A DNA stretch of 64,000 nt, taken from positions 1-64,000 of the forward strand of contig CAJNOL010000359.1 in assembly GCA_905250125.1 (NCBI GenBank), in the 5' to 3' direction. Shown here piece by piece: positions 39,101-52,500 of this stretch; position 1 is the first letter of the stretch; each line of letters starts with the position of its first letter. This DNA comes from Rotaria sordida (Eukaryota; Rotifera; Eurotatoria; Philodinida; Philodinidae). The notes below the pieces were generated by a model that was not told the DNA's origin, made no database searches, and saw nothing but the letters and a program-made list of their open reading frames with translations. The position numbers were made by a program, and so were the translations under genes.

Positions 39101-42100
39101 ATAAGCAATGGTAATATAGGTGGAGACTCATCATCATCAAATAATAAATCAGTAAAAACTATACGTTTACATTGGCGTGACGCAGCTCCAAATACAATGT
39201 TAACAGCACCCGGATCAAATGATTCTCTTTGGACATCATTGAATAAAATAAAATTAGATACCGACAAATTAGCACACTTATTCGAATTGAAACAAGCTGA
39301 AGTTAAAGTAAAGGTAATCATACTAAACTAAAGATTGTTGTTATTATTGTCTTTTTGCGAATGTAAAGCTGGTAAACTTAAGAAACATTTGAGAAACAAA
39401 CAAAAAAACTCTATTTAATATTTCGACATATTTAAATATTTCTTTCTTTCTTTCTTATCTTATATAGGAAACAGTAAGTATATAGACACATACTATGTAT
39501 TTAATTGACAGCTTTGATTATGTTTATTTTTTCTTGATTAATGCTTTCGAAATTGGATAATAATTGTCGAAATGTCATTAATTGATATGTATTTGACATT
39601 GTCAAATCAATAAATTTCATTAGGTCACTCTTTCTCTTTTTTATTTCTCTTCATTGTTTGTAAATAACTAACATTGGGGGTAGCTCTCTTACAACAAAAT
39701 TTGTTGTCTTTTCTGTGTGTGTGCTTTATATATTCGCTTCTTGTTGTGTTTTATTTTCTCCTTTTTGATAAAATTCTTTTGTTTTTTTTTAAAATAATAA
39801 TATTGATTTAGAAAAATTAATATTTCATTTTATTCTATAGAAAACTGGTGATGTAAAAAAAGAAATAACTGTACTCGATCCAAAACGTTCAAATGCAATT
39901 AATATCGGTCTAACAGTTTTACCAACAGCTCGAACAATCAAAGCAGCTATTTTAAAAATGGATAGTAGTGTTATAAATAAAGAAGGCATTGAGGTAATTG
40001 AATTTTTTAGTTAAGAAAAAGAAACTTATCCTTCTTATGAAATGAAATTTCTACAGACTAAATTTTTGAATCAATATCTTAAAGAAGAAGTTCATTGAGA
40101 ATGAAATCATATTTGCTAGATTTCGATCTTTTGTAATGATTCAATAACGAAAAAGTATTATGATTAGAAAATTTTTTAGATATTCACAGCTTAAGTATAT
40201 CTATACATCATTTTGAATTATTGCTAAATTTCTACTATTATTAAAAGATCCGTACTATACCAATATTCAATATTTTTGGCATTAAAGATCTATCGTACTA
40301 GTTTTTTTAATTTCACTATTTAAATTCATTTTTGTTATGATCTATTAAATATCGTAGATAGTGCGTTTTAATAGCTACAAAAGTATGTCTACATGATTGA
40401 TAAGTTTTAGTTTTAATAATGAGAAACAAAGTACAACACAATAAAGGAGAATAGAACAGCAATTAACATCAAAGTTAAATAATTCTATCGATACGAAAAA
40501 AATAATCCTTTTTAGATCCAAGGTTTTTTTCATACTGAGTAAATCAGTAGCTCTGTGATGTCACCAAAATTCAACTCGAAAGTGATTGTTATTGATAGCT
40601 TTTCTTACTTTCTTGAGAAGCAGAAGTAATATTACAAAAAAAAGACATAAGTTCCTTTTTGGACTAGAGATATGCAGAGTAGGATAAAGCTAGGGAGCTG
40701 CCGGTCCGAGTCCACAAAAACGTAGACTCGCAGCACTCTAGGTAAGGGCTAGAAAATTTCTCTCAGTCAGGATACTAAATATGAAAAAGTCTTATCTTGC
40801 ACATCTCTCTATTTTGGATCCTTCTGTACAATCGGTATTCATATTTGTTTAAAAGTATTAGATTCAATATGTTTTACTATTTAGAAATTATTAACAATGC
40901 TTCCAACAGAAGAAGAAAAAAATCGTATAATAGAAGCTCAAATGGCTAATAGTGATATACCATTAGGCAATGCTGAACATTTTTTATTAACAATTGGAGC
41001 TGTTGTTGAATTAGAAGCTCGTTTAAAATTATGGTTATTTAAACTTGATTTTGATAATATTGAATTGGTTAGACGAAAATTTTAATAGAATGATTATAGA
41101 AAAAAAAATGGATTTTTTGTTATAGGAAATTGCTGAACCATTAATGGATTTAAAAAATGGAATGAGAAATTTAAAAGAGAATATAACATTTCGACGTATA
41201 CTTGAAATTCTTCTTGCTGTTGGTAATTTTCTTAATGGAGCTGAAGTAAATAAAATATGTTTACAGTTAAAATTTAATTTACTAAAAATTTTGACGTTTT
41301 TAGTCAATCGGTTTTCAACTTGATTATCTTGCTAAAGTTCCAGAAGTTAAAGATACTATTCAAAAACATTCATTATTATTTCATGTGTGCAATATTGTCG
41401 TTGAAAAATATCCTGATACAAGTGATTTCTATTCAGAAATTGGTGAAATAACACGATGTTCAAAAGTAATATAACGTCATATTTTTTTCGTATCTTTTTC
41501 TTATAATATAAAAAAAAATTATTTTAGATTGATTTTGATGAACTTGAACAAAAATTAAATAAACTTGAAAATGATTGTCGTGCAGCATTTGAATATTTAA
41601 GAGCTATTAGTAAACATGAAACATTACAAATAAAAACAAAGTATGTTGTTTAATTATTTATCAATAGAATTAATATCTTACTAATAAATCATATTATACA
41701 TTTTGAATTTTAAATATAAATTTTATTTGAGAAAGAAGTGATCTTTTCTAAAAAAAAAAAAGACATGATATATACATCAAAGATCATTTTCAGAGTTGAT
41801 GTTAAGATTCATGGTAAATTGTATTATATCACGTATGTATCTTATTATGCTTTTTATTTTTGTTCTACAAACACCGAAAAAAAAAAGATAAAATGATCAA
41901 ATTTTGCTTCACAGTTAAAATCTAGCTTCTTGCTTTATTATTTTGTTATTCTTAATTAAACTTAGAAAATTTTTTTTTTGTGAATTTTAGACTGGCAGAA
42001 TTTCTTACTGATTGTGCTGAACGTGTTTGTTTATTAAGAGTTATATATAATCGTGTATTAAATCGTTTTCGAAGATTTCTTCTTTGGCTTGGTTATCCTC

Positions 42101-43152
42101 TAAGTGCAATACAAGAAACAAAAATAACACAATTTTGTAAAATTCTTAGTGAATTTGCACTTGAATATCGAACAACACGTGAACGTATAACAACACAAAA
42201 ACAGAAAAAACAAAATCGTGGTGAACGAAATAAAACAAGAGGCAAATTAATAACTGAGGTTTGAAACTTTATTTTTGTTTCTTTTGTAAAATTTCATATC
42301 AATTCTGTTTTTTTTATTATAGATTATTTCAGAAAAAGGCAATCCATTTAAAGATGTTCTATTGAATGGTTTTCGAACGGATGATGAATCTAGTTCTTGT
42401 TATCAATCAGTAAAAGAAAAAAATTCTTCATCAACTATTTCACATAATTACGATACAAAATCATCATCATCACCTTCTATCTCAGATAAAAATTCAAAAC
42501 AACAATTAAATCAAAAAAATGTTCAACCAAATATGTTAAGTGATCTAGCAGCTGTAGTAAGAAGTACATCAAAAGATGGTCAAATTATGCCTGGTCATCG
42601 ATTACGACAAAAAGCATCTAGTATGTTTAATTTAGTTTTTCTGAGAGGAATCACAACATTCATTTTAACACCTAGTGTAAAAGCGCGGTATCTCTATCGC
42701 AATAAGTTAACAACACAAAACACTTTTCAGGATATTCATAGCTCATCTGAGTCTACATAATACACACAGTCTCGATTCGAAAGCGATTTATCAGTTATTT
42801 CGAAAGGTTTTTTTTTATTTTGATTTCAATTATCTTAGCAAATAATTTACAAAAATCATCCACATCAAATACATCAACAGTAAATGGAATACAATCGACT
42901 AAATCCAATGACACTGAAGGATTTGATACAAGTGATGAATTACTTGATACTCTTGTTAAAAATGCTGCGTTAACAACAACAAAAGATGTTATAAAACAAC
43001 GTCGTATAGCTCGATATGCCCAACGGCAATCATGTATGTTCTTAAATAGATTTTTTTTTTCTTAATTATATTTTATTTTAGTACGACGAACACTTCAAAT
43101 AAATTTGAATGACGACGAGCAAGCTCAAGTATTTGGTGCTGGGAAAAACTAA
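33160..43152 (+). CDS. FHOD: Formin, FHOD family
   Basis: Twenty-two exons give 1376 residues: 33160-33375, 33444-33565, 33632-33690, 33751-33818, 33884-33989, 34057-34151, 35028-35378, 35718-35773, 36080-36337, 36487-36597, 36670-36851, 38322-38636, 38685-39313, 39841-39993, 40885-41067, 41126-41245, 41304-41465, 41528-41640, 41991-42258, 42323-42620, 42839-43033, 43082-43152. The N-terminal GTPase-binding/FH3 region is typical of FHOD1/3 ([49 protein letters not shown]). A Ser/Asn-rich linker, an FH1 region of Pro runs (about residues 716-776) for profilin-actin, and an FH2 actin-nucleating domain (about 800-1190, from [12 protein letters not shown]) follow. The tail has an FHOD autoinhibitory segment ([12 protein letters not shown], then [12 protein letters not shown] with LRRTL). 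It should nucleate or bundle actin, held inactive until released by GTPase or kinase. Introns at 34152, 36852 and 39994 exceed 0.8 kb. Confidence 0.93.
37080..37715. repeat. Decayed foldback in FHOD intron 11
   Basis: The left segment (gaatatgagcttagaaattt, then ttgttcaagagtagta) is matched in inverse by the right segment (aaatttctaagtccatattc; ctactttcgaacaaaaac). A third related piece, cttagaaattttctc, lies at about 36955. Similarity is patchy, so the limits are approximate. Confidence 0.4.
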
Positions 43153-43807
43153 TCTATTTTATTATATTATTCATGTCATCTATGGACAACCTATCCTGCA
43201 CCGGTGTTTTTTCAAGTTTTTTTTTTTTTATGTATACATCCATCCACTTGTGTGTGTGTGTGTTTAATTTTAATAATATTCTGTTTTCTTTTTTGTTTGT
43301 GCCTGTCTTTCATATATCTAAGAAAATGAGAAGAATGATTTGTCCAACATCCTTTAATTGTACAAAATCGATCAGTTTCTGACAAAATAATCGTCACAAT
43401 TATTCTGTTTTTATATGTTGTATTTAAAACAAAAAAAAATATTTAAATTAAACACGAAAAGCTTAAATGTGATTTTGTAGATATGTTTGAAATGCAGGAT
43501 TTATTGATATTATTGGATGAATATTAAAAAAGAATGGCAAATCATAGATGATATACAGAAAAAAAATGAATATTTGATAATCAATTAATTCAAAAATTTT
43601 TTTTTTGGTTCGTAATCGAAATGAATTTAATAATACATTTGTTGAAGTGAATAGAATATGTATACGAACTCGAATGTTCTATATTTTATTGTATTTTATT
43701 TCTTTTTTGTTATTATTGTTTATTTTTTTTTTGTTTGATTCATTTTCTTTCAACTAAACTAAATTATTTTCTTTATGTATGTTTTGTTCTTCAGGTAAGG
43801 TATAACA
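43153..43807. other. Intergenic, FHOD to LDHD
   Basis: 655 bp of T-rich sequence with a gtgtgtgt run near 43250. A pyrimidine tract with AG at 43793-43794 lies 13 nt upstream of the LDHD ATG. No gene is seen. Confidence 0.4.
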
Positions 43808-46318
43808 ATGAATATTATCAAAAGTACAAAAGTATTATTTCTATACAAGGTAGAGTCCTATTTTGCTTTTGATCAAGGCTTTGCATGCAATAAGTTTTTA
43901 ATTATTATTGTTAGTTTATGCAACGTTATGCATCATCACAAGCTTTAGCCACTGATTTAAAAAGTATTGTGGGAAATGATAATGTTGCAACTAGCACAGC
44001 TGTTCGAGAGCAACATAGCCATGATGAATCATATCATCCGTATGTCATATTATTTCTACGATATTTGTTATTTCACTATTACATTTATAGAGGTCATAAG
44101 CCTGATGTTGTTGTTTTTGCACAAAGTACAGATCATGTTTCAAAAATTGTTAAATATTGTGCATCTAAACGTGTTCCTGTTATACCATTTGGTACTGGCA
44201 CTGGAGTAGAAGGTAAAAGAAGATTCAATTCTAGTTTATCTTGACTTGTACCTTTTCGTATGTAGGTGGCGTCACTGCTCCTCAAGTGCGTAAACAACAA
44301 ACATATTCTTTTAGAACAGAAAAGAAAATTGTATCGATTTCTTAGGGTGGTGTATGTCTTGATTTAAGTCGTATGGATAAAGTATTGTCAATAAATGCTG
44401 AAGATTTTGATTGTACAGTTCAAGCTGGTGTCACTCGAAATGCATTGAATACATATATTCGTGATACTGGTCTTCAATTTCCAATAGATCCTGGTGCAAA
44501 TGCATCTCTTGGTGGTATGTGTGCAACAAGTGCATCAGGAACAATGGCTGTTCGATATGTGAATAGAATAAAATATTTGAAAGATTGATTCTTTTTCTTT
44601 TTTCGATATATTAGGGTACAATGCGTGAAAATGTTATGAATTTAGAAGTTGTTTTAGCTGATGGTAGTATTATCAAAACAGCAGGACTCAAAGGACGAAG
44701 TCGAAAAACATCATCAGGTTATAATTTAACTAATTTATTTGTTGGTCAAGAAGGTACATTGGGTATTATTACTGAAGCAACACTTAAATTACATGCAATA
44801 CCTGAAGCAGTATATTTTCAATTTTTAAATAATCTAAAACAAATATTTTCTATTTGATAATCCTAGGTTCTTGCTGCTGTTGCTCCATTCAAAGATTTAC
44901 AAGGTGCAGTAAATGCCACAGTTGCTATTATGCAAAGTGGTTTACCTGTTGCACGAATAGAATTTCTTGATGAGAACATGGTTGATGCTTGTAATCGTTT
45001 TTCAAAACTGAATCTTGATATAGCACCAACATTATTTCTTGAATTTCATGGTAGTAATAGTAATATTGAAGCTCAAGGACAAATAGCAGGTAAGAAAAGA
45101 AACATTTTAATTTGGCAAGATTTTTAATAGATTGTATTTCGAGTTTGTAGAAGAAACATGCAAATCATATGAATGTCTTCAATTTGCTTTTGCTACAGAT
45201 GTTGATAAACGTGCCGAATTATGGAAGGCAAGACATAATGCATGGTATGCTGCTCAAGCTTTGAAACCAGGTTCAAAGGTATGTATATGTGAAAATAATT
45301 ATATTTAAGTCTTATTTATCTATAACTTATGATCAATGGCAGATTGGTCTGCTTTTTGTTCATTTTATGCAAACATGATCATGGTTTTCTCATATTTAAT
45401 GTATATCGAAAGAAAGAAAGGTGCGACACAACTCATAGGATACACTGCCAGGCAGCATGATACAGATATTTATAATTTGTTTGCTGATAAAAGTGAGTGG
45501 TACATGCAAAAAAATATAATGTCTTGTTCTTTTTTTTCTTTATGATAAATATCTCTTTGTGTTATTTCAAACTAGTTTTTACTATTTGTTTTTTGTATGT
45601 ATGCAATGTTATAAGCCGTTAACTAAGTTTATTTTTCAGAAGAAAGTCTGTTTTCGTATGTCTAGAGTGTAATGAATGTGTAGAAGATTTTTCTTCAAAC
45701 ATAGTGTGGGAATCTGTCACTGCATTAACATATTTTTATATTGAAATGAGAATTATTTTTTTTAAATAACATTGATTGTGATAATGAATGCAAATTAATA
45801 TAAGTTTTAGTTCTTTTCTATTGATAGGGCTACAGTACCGATGTTTGCGTTCCAATTAGCGCTTTGTCCGGAATAGTCACATTTGCAAAAGATGAATTAA
45901 AACGATTGAATTTATTAGGGTATTATAAATGATATGTCATGTTTTTTTTGTGTCTCATGAAAATTTTAAGTTTTTTTTAAATAGGCCCATTGTTGGTCAT
46001 GTTGGTGATGGAAATTTTCATGTATTTGTTATTGTCGATCCAACAAATCCGAAAGAAATTGAACTAGTTCATCAATATAGTATGGCCTTAGCCAAGTATG
46101 TTTGCGTATAACATTACTATCCTTTTGATTATCATTTTTTTTTTATTTCTAGAGAAGCATTACGTGTAAGTGGTACAGTAACCGGTGAACATGGTATAGG
46201 AGTTGGAAAGAAAAAATTATTAATTGACGAATTCGGAGCAGCAGGAATAAATACAATGAAAGCAATTAAACAAGCACTTGATCCAATGAATATTCTTAAT
46301 CCTGGCAAAGTTTTATAA
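43808..46318 (+). CDS. LDHD: Mitochondrial D-lactate dehydrogenase
   Basis: Eleven exons (43808-43849, 43915-44039, 44091-44212, 44266-44285, 44346-44558, 44615-44809, 44867-45089, 45151-45278, 45828-45919, 45985-46095, 46153-46318) give 478 residues. It oxidises D-lactate to pyruvate with FAD, passing electrons to cytochrome c. The first exon supplies a basic, aliphatic N-terminus ([20 protein letters not shown]) fitting mitochondrial import, so I prefer this start to the inner ATG at 43918. The FAD-binding domain shows [34 protein letters not shown] and [17 protein letters not shown]. The C-terminal domain has GHVGDGNFH (catalytic/metal-binding His) and TVTGEHGIG. Exon 4 is only 20 nt. Intron 8 (45279-45827) is the longest. 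AATAAA lies at 46402-46407. Confidence 0.95.
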
Positions 46319-46524
46319 TTTTTTTAATGAAAATTATAGACAGCAAAAAAGAACAAAATATCTTGTCATCATTTACATGGTACTTTTCTTTTTTAGTGGA
46401 AAATAAAATGCTCATATGCTTAAACTAAGTATGTCAATTCTCGATTTCGTACCTAAGTACGCAAACCATATCCTAAGTTCTTGTTTCTAGGCGTGGAACT
46501 AGAGACTGAAGCCTCTAGTTTTGT

Positions 46525-46860
46525 ACCCGAAATTTGTAGTTTTCAAATATTCGAAAAGCTGGACTCGAATTTTGAGATCAAGATCTAGCACATCTGAAAG
46601 AACATAGTCAAAAACCTATTATACCCTGTTTTGCTTTAATAAAAACGTCAGTGCCTTAGACATCTTGTTTAAAACATCACTAGCATTACACTATAAAGTT
46701 TCACTCTATCACCATTTTGTTCTAGTGCGTCCTGTTGATCCAAGAGTTATGAATAATAGGTTTTCGATTATGCTCTTTCAAATGCATTAGATCTCGACCT
46801 CAAAACTTGAGTTCAGATTTTTCGGATCTCTGAAAAACCAGGAATTTTGGATCCAAAATT
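46525..46860. repeat. Foldback element (about 335 bp)
   Basis: Left segment ctcgaattttgagatcaaga then cacatctgaaagaacatagt and aaaacctattata is mirrored by right segment taataggttttcgatta, tctttcaaatgcatta, gatctcgacctcaaaacttg. Outer ends (ttcgaaaagctggact / ttcagatttttcggatct) also correspond. It abuts the repeat beginning at 46862. Confidence 0.6.
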
Positions 46861-46861
46861 A

Positions 46862-47021
46862 GGAGTGTCAGTTTCCAGGAACTCATAGCAGTCTGCTATA
46901 GAAAAAGATTCGTGCGAATATTTAGATAGTTCCAAGCATTCGAAAATTCATTTAAAGTATTGTAAAATGTGTTCGCGTTCCTTGAAGAACAGAACTTCAA
47001 GGAACACAAACACTGACACCC
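46862..47021. repeat. Short terminal-inverted-repeat element, copy 1
   Basis: It starts ggagtgtcagttt and ends aaacactgacaccc, which are near inverse complements. The interior shares gaatatttagatagttc, cgaaaattcattt and agtattgtaaaa with copy 2 at 48914-49125. An inner hairpin (cgttccttgaag facing cttcaaggaac) lies at about 46975-47003. MITE-like. Confidence 0.6.
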
Positions 47022-47089
47022 GTAGTTACTTCGATCTCAACTATATCGAGTTGAATAAAAAATGAATTAAGATAAAATTTCAATGAAGG

Positions 47090-47796
47090 ATTATCTTTTT
47101 GAAGTTTTTCTTTGTAATATCAATATTAAGATTTGTTGATGATTGTGTTGTTTGATGTTGAATGATTTTCAATAATGCATCTAGAATTGTTGTGAAATAA
47201 GATGTGATTGATTTGATGATACTTTATGGTAATAAGTGACCTTCATGTAAATCAAGTAAAAATCGAATATAATGTTTTTCAATCGAATTCATTGCAAATT
47301 CCTTTATATTATCTGCTTCATTGATTGACTCTGCGGAAAGTAGCTAATCTACATCATTTTCACTCGATCTAATATCTTCAAAAGTTTTCGATTCATTTTC
47401 ATCTGATTTTTTTTTGTACAGCAATAAGTTTATCTTCCTCATCTTGGATAATATTTGCATTCGATAATAATAGTGAAGGCATTTTTTCATTGCAGAATAA
47501 ATTGGTAGACCATAATCATTCAATAAATCCCAATAACATCAATTCAAATGACTATGGTAACTCTCAGAAATGGTATAAGCAGAGTTACAAGTAGAATTTA
47601 GTGTACAACAAATATTGAAAGGTGTATCATTTCGATGGATCGAACAACTATGTTTATAAAGATTTACAAATACGGTATAAAGGGTTGATGATTTTGAGAA
47701 AGACAAAGAAAATAAAGCAAACACATTTTTACTTACCTTTGAATTTTCTGAGAATATTCGAATTTGACATAAATGTTGAGTAATACTTTTGCACAA
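47090..47796 (-). pseudogene. Decayed coding relic of unknown family
   Basis: On the minus strand a coding-like stretch reads MPSLLLSNANIIQDEEDKLI, shifts frame at a run of nine A (about 47410-47418), and continues DENESKTFEDIRSSENDVD. A TAG stop follows, then LLSAESINEADNIKEFAMNS and IEKHYIRFLLDLHEGHLLP. A TAA stop follows, then SIIKSITSYFTTILDALLKI. Upstream, DYGLPIYSAMKK is in another frame and 47796-47539 is open. Codon use and amino-acid composition look like real genes of this window, but two stops and homopolymer frameshifts break it. I do not recognise the family; a gene-like repeat or transposon-associated protein is possible. Confidence 0.4.
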
Positions 47797-48913
47797 TACA
47801 TCTGAAAACCTCAGATTTTAATGCTGTTAGTCAAGTTCTATAAAAAAAAACCGTTATTTTCGAAGAACCGATCTTTCCTAATCGAAAGACTTGCAATAGA
47901 ATAATAAACAGAAAAAATTTAAATTAATATTAATCTTTAAGTGACCCGTTAGGCATTATTATTAACGAATTTAGTGGCATCTATCGTCTGTTTTTTACTA
48001 TTATTATTGGATAAATAAAGCTATTATAGATTTATGCTAATTAAATCGCATCCAAAGAACGATTTACCTTAATTCAAATGACATGAGCTACAACTATCTT
48101 TGTAAAAGAAGTTTAGCATAAAAAGAAGCGTGCGCGATAAAACTCTTCTAAACATTTGGAACCAATCTTTTATCTGGCATCGTTCTTTAAATTTTCTATA
48201 ACCCTTAATTGTTAATTAATAAACGCAGGAAAGTTTACAAAATTCAGTATCTTTGCTAAATTCATGAATTATTCCGTATGATACTCTTTTTTAGACAGCA
48301 GTCTGAAAAATTGTTGATTGGAGGTCATCTTATTAACATTTAATCTATACTCGATCTTATATTTGTATTCAATTCGCGAAGCAAGAGACGAATCTCGTGT
48401 GAAGATATGTTCCCACATAGAAAACTAAGAAATCTTCCATCAATATATTGACACTCATCGACGTACGGAGTTATTGCATGATGATAAATATGATTATTAT
48501 GGTTTGTACTGTCATTCTTCGGCGAAATACAAGTAATTTTCCATCCAAATCAGACTAATTCATTTAGTTTTTTCCTTTTGATGATGTCTTGTCAGAAGTA
48601 GGAAAAAAATCTCTTCTGCTTGTTCTGTATCTTTCTTTTGCGTAAAAAGTATTCTTGTTGTAAAACATTTTGTGTAAATACCAAAGAAGGTTGCAATGGC
48701 TTTATATGTTGATTTATTATCATTATTGGCGACTCCAAACAAACGATTCTGGAGAGGATAGAAGTGGTGATGTTGTTTCATTGTATAATCTATTTTGACA
48801 ATTTTTAGCCAGTCAAAAATGAATCATACATCGAAATGCACACAACTTCATACAACAGTGTCGCGATCGGTAGGATTTTTTCTTTACCGGTACTGGTCTA
48901 AACCTCTCAATAA

Positions 48914-49125
48914 GGAGTGTCAGTTTTCGATTGCATATTTAGGAACACAAACACATAGTGTGCTTGTGTTTCTAAGAATCAGGAATCCATAGCAGTCTAC
49001 CACCAAAAAGACTCACAAGAATATTTAGATAGTTCAAAGCTTTCGAAAATTCATTTGAAGTATTGTAAAAATGTGTTCGTGTTTCTTGAAGACTAAAAAT
49101 CCAAATAACACAAACATTGACACTT
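48914..49125. repeat. Short terminal-inverted-repeat element, copy 2
   Basis: Same orientation as copy 1 (46862-47021): it starts ggagtgtcagtttt and ends aacattgacacttc. It carries an extra segment with a hairpin (aggaacacaaacaca facing cttgtgtttct, about 48942-48978) absent from copy 1. Confidence 0.6.
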
Positions 49126-49501
49126 CTAGGTTAAACTAAAAAGTACTTCAATCGTACTTTTTCCGATTCGATTTGTTTTTATGGTTAATGTGATATGTTT
49201 TTTTTGCGTATGATAATTACGTTTGTTTATTTCTGAAGCTTACGTGTTCGCTTGTAAATACGTTATTTTTTTTTCTCTTTTTCTTCTCATTGTTTTTTCT
49301 TTTGACTTTTTTCTCTTTCGTTCTTACAGTGGGAAAGTTTCTACTACGTAATTTAAATGGAATGATCTAATTCGCCTACGAACATTAAATTATTATACTA
49401 CGTACTAGTTTAGGTCTCTATGAATATAAAATAAAAATATTCCTATCTTAAATATAAGTTATTACAGATTATTTTGAAACAATAAATAAATAACAAATTC
49501 A

Positions 49502-52500
49502 ATGGCAACTACAATAAATTATGGTAAGAATATATAGAAAAATGAGTATATATTCATATTAGGCTTATTAGATCCTGACGAACATCTACATTCACCATCA
49601 CCTGATGTAGCATACAAAGTTCTCCGTAAGTTTCTTATATATATATATATTGAACGGCAATATTATTTTATATGTGCCTTTTTTTTTAGGTGAAGTTGGT
49701 TCACCAGATTTTTTGGATTTAAGTTCGTATTTATAATTTTAATTTTTCAAAAATTTTTATTTTTATTTTCTAATCGTAATTTTCAGATAATACTGATACT
49801 AAATCTGGTATATATCCATCTCACAATAGTAGTATTGGTTCCCCATCACAATCAATACCATATTCACCAAATTTATTTGTTGAACCTCTTGGAACAAATT
49901 TCAACAAAAATGAAATGATCGATTTTTCATTAATGACACAACCTTCTGAAAAACTTCGAGTTATAGCACAACCAAAAGCATTTTATCGTGAACGATACTG
50001 TAGTGAAACAGATCCAAGTAAAAATCGAGCACAACGTTTTATTCGTGCTGAGGACGATATTGGTCAACATGAATATCCAACTGTTGAAGTATGAAATTCC
50101 TATTATCTTTTTTTAAATCAATAGTATATGTGATAGTTTTTGCTTGTTGAGATATTCAAAGAAGTATGAATCCAACTTATTTAAATCTTGTCAAATGATA
50201 ATCACAACTAAGTTCGTTTTTATTCTCAGCAAATAGATAAAGATACATATTTGGATAATCAACAAAAGAGAGAAAAGTTTTATCAGATAGAGCAAGCGTG
50301 CGTATGCGCATCTCTTACGTGTAAAAATGTGTTTATTATTCGTGCTTCTTAGCAAGGAATAGTAGTAACTATGTCAATGTAACCCATCATAGATAATAGA
50401 AGAAGAAAAAAGGATACTTGTAATGGAAAGAGTTATAACACCAAGAAAATATAACGAATCTATTGCTTTATGTAAGTGCGTGAGGTGGTGAGGGGACAGC
50501 ACTTCTCAGAAGATCATGTTGACCATTCTGGAGTTTCAAATTGTTCCTCCAGAAAAACAAAACTGAATAAAACATTGGTAATTGTCTGAAGCAAATTCAT
50601 TTCCTTTCATCACACAATTTTTTCTAGTAAACCTCTACCCATAGTAGAAGACCCCAGATCTTCTGTTGTGTCTCTTTTATTTTCATAAGTTTTAATTAAA
50701 AGATTTTTCAAAAGTAGTCAAAATGATTTCGAGGATTTCGAATAGAGTTCGGCAGTTTCAAAGAACTTGGAACAGAGAATCGAATCGGAACCGACTTTTA
50801 AAATTTCTTAGGATCAAAACCGTTAAATCATCAGATAGATACAAAAAATCTTAAATCGATGTCGAGAAATCTTCATTTTTTCATTCTTAAGATTAAAGAT
50901 TTCAGTATATGTATATTAGATTGTTTTGTTTAAGTACTGAAATATGCAACGTCTTTAATCTTAACAATTCAATAGCAAACATTTGTCAAAATAGATTTAA
51001 AACTTTCGTATCTATCTGATGGTTTAACGGCTCTTTACACTTCCTTTCATTCAAAAACTTACCACACTGTAAAAAATCAACTGTAGAAATAAGAAATCCT
51101 GCGAAAAAGAGTTTATTAGCCTCATTGAATTTTCATAAACCCTTGTACAGTCATGAAGATAATAGACCCAATTCGTAGGGTTTATTATTCTATGGGTTTG
51201 TTTTTTTACAGTGTAAACTTGCTTCTCTATATGAAATATATTTGTTAGGTTTTAATTCTGTAAAGATTGAACTAAAATTATATAATTTCTTTTTAATAGA
51301 TTCCATTAAAATGGCGTGATTCAAATCGAGATTTATATATTCGAGTTACACTTGTTACTGTTTTTTCTGATAAAGTACCTGTCGTATGTATACATCCATA
51401 TGCAATTGATACATCAGAAAATAATGTTCATCGAGATTCAACAAATAATTCACTTTATTTTCCAATAACTAAAGAAGATGTATTTAGTGGTCAAAAATGG
51501 TATGAATCTAATATAAATTGTTTTTTTATTGATTTTATTATTTTAGTTTTCGTATAAATCGAAAAAAAATGGTTCAACATGAATTAAAATCATATGGACC
51601 TTTACATGTATTTGATTTAGGTCAGAAAAGAAAAGTATTAATAATCTATTATTATCTTTTTTTTATTTTACTATTTAGATGAAAATGATATTCAACGTGT
51701 TACGAATATTCATGATGCTAAACAAATTATTGATACATATCAATTATGGAAATCTCAGCTTGTATTTACTATCGCTGAACGTTTTTATAATAATCATTTT
51801 CCAATTCCAGTACTTTCGACATCAGTAACATCTCAAATAATGTGTGATGAAGCTAGTCGACGAGAAAGTTAGACTTTGATTTTTATTTAATTGAAATTAT
51901 TATTTTTCATCTTAATAGAACCATTTATTAATGATACAAATTCTATAGCTGTGCTGGATGATGATACAATTAAATGTGCACCGAGAAAAGGTGATTGGTA
52001 TGGTGGAGATGAAATATTAATGACACTTCCTAAGCTTGATAAACGAAAGGGTAAATAAAATTATATCTATTGATTTAATAGTCAATGGTATGCTTAGTAC
52101 TTTTGTCTTTCATTTAACCGTTTGCACAATGAGAATTAACATCTCTTCTATTACATTACGATAGCGCAATAGCATCTAAACATATTGTTTTTTTATTTAT
52201 TATTGTATGTATTTCATGACAAATAATACGATCTATAAAGAAATGAGATTTAACTTTCATTGTATAGACAACTAAGTGTACTATTGATATTCACTTTGAA
52301 AACATTTATTCATTAATTTTTGTCTTATATTTTAGTTTTTAGTATTTTTTTTGATTATGGTTCAATGGGGAAAATAGCTGCTATAAAACTAACATTTGTT
52401 GATTCAAAAACAATCTTTTTTCAAACTCCACCATGTCCAATGTTAATGGCCGAACGAAATCTTACAGTACAAATAATTGTCATACAAAATGATTTAATAA

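Larger units (their letters stand above)
46319..49501. other. Intergenic, LDHD to first NF-kB gene: repeat-rich
   Basis: 3.2 kb with no intact gene. It holds a foldback (46525-46860), two related short repeats (46862-47021, 48914-49125) and a decayed coding relic (47090-47796, minus). Just upstream of the NF-kB gene is an AG acceptor at 49466-49467, 34 bp before the ATG. Confidence 0.5.

Noticed and set aside
38806..39321. 171-codon Gly-rich minus-strand frame
   Set aside because: It is the antisense of the formin FH1 proline runs; the + strand has the FHOD homology.
48560..48781. 73-codon minus-strand frame
   Set aside because: No recognisable family and no supporting exon structure. It could be part of the nearby decayed relic, but this cannot be shown.
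49331..49341. kB-like site gggaaagtttc upstream of NF-kB 1
   Set aside because: It suggests autoregulation, but matches the consensus only loosely, and such short sites occur by chance.
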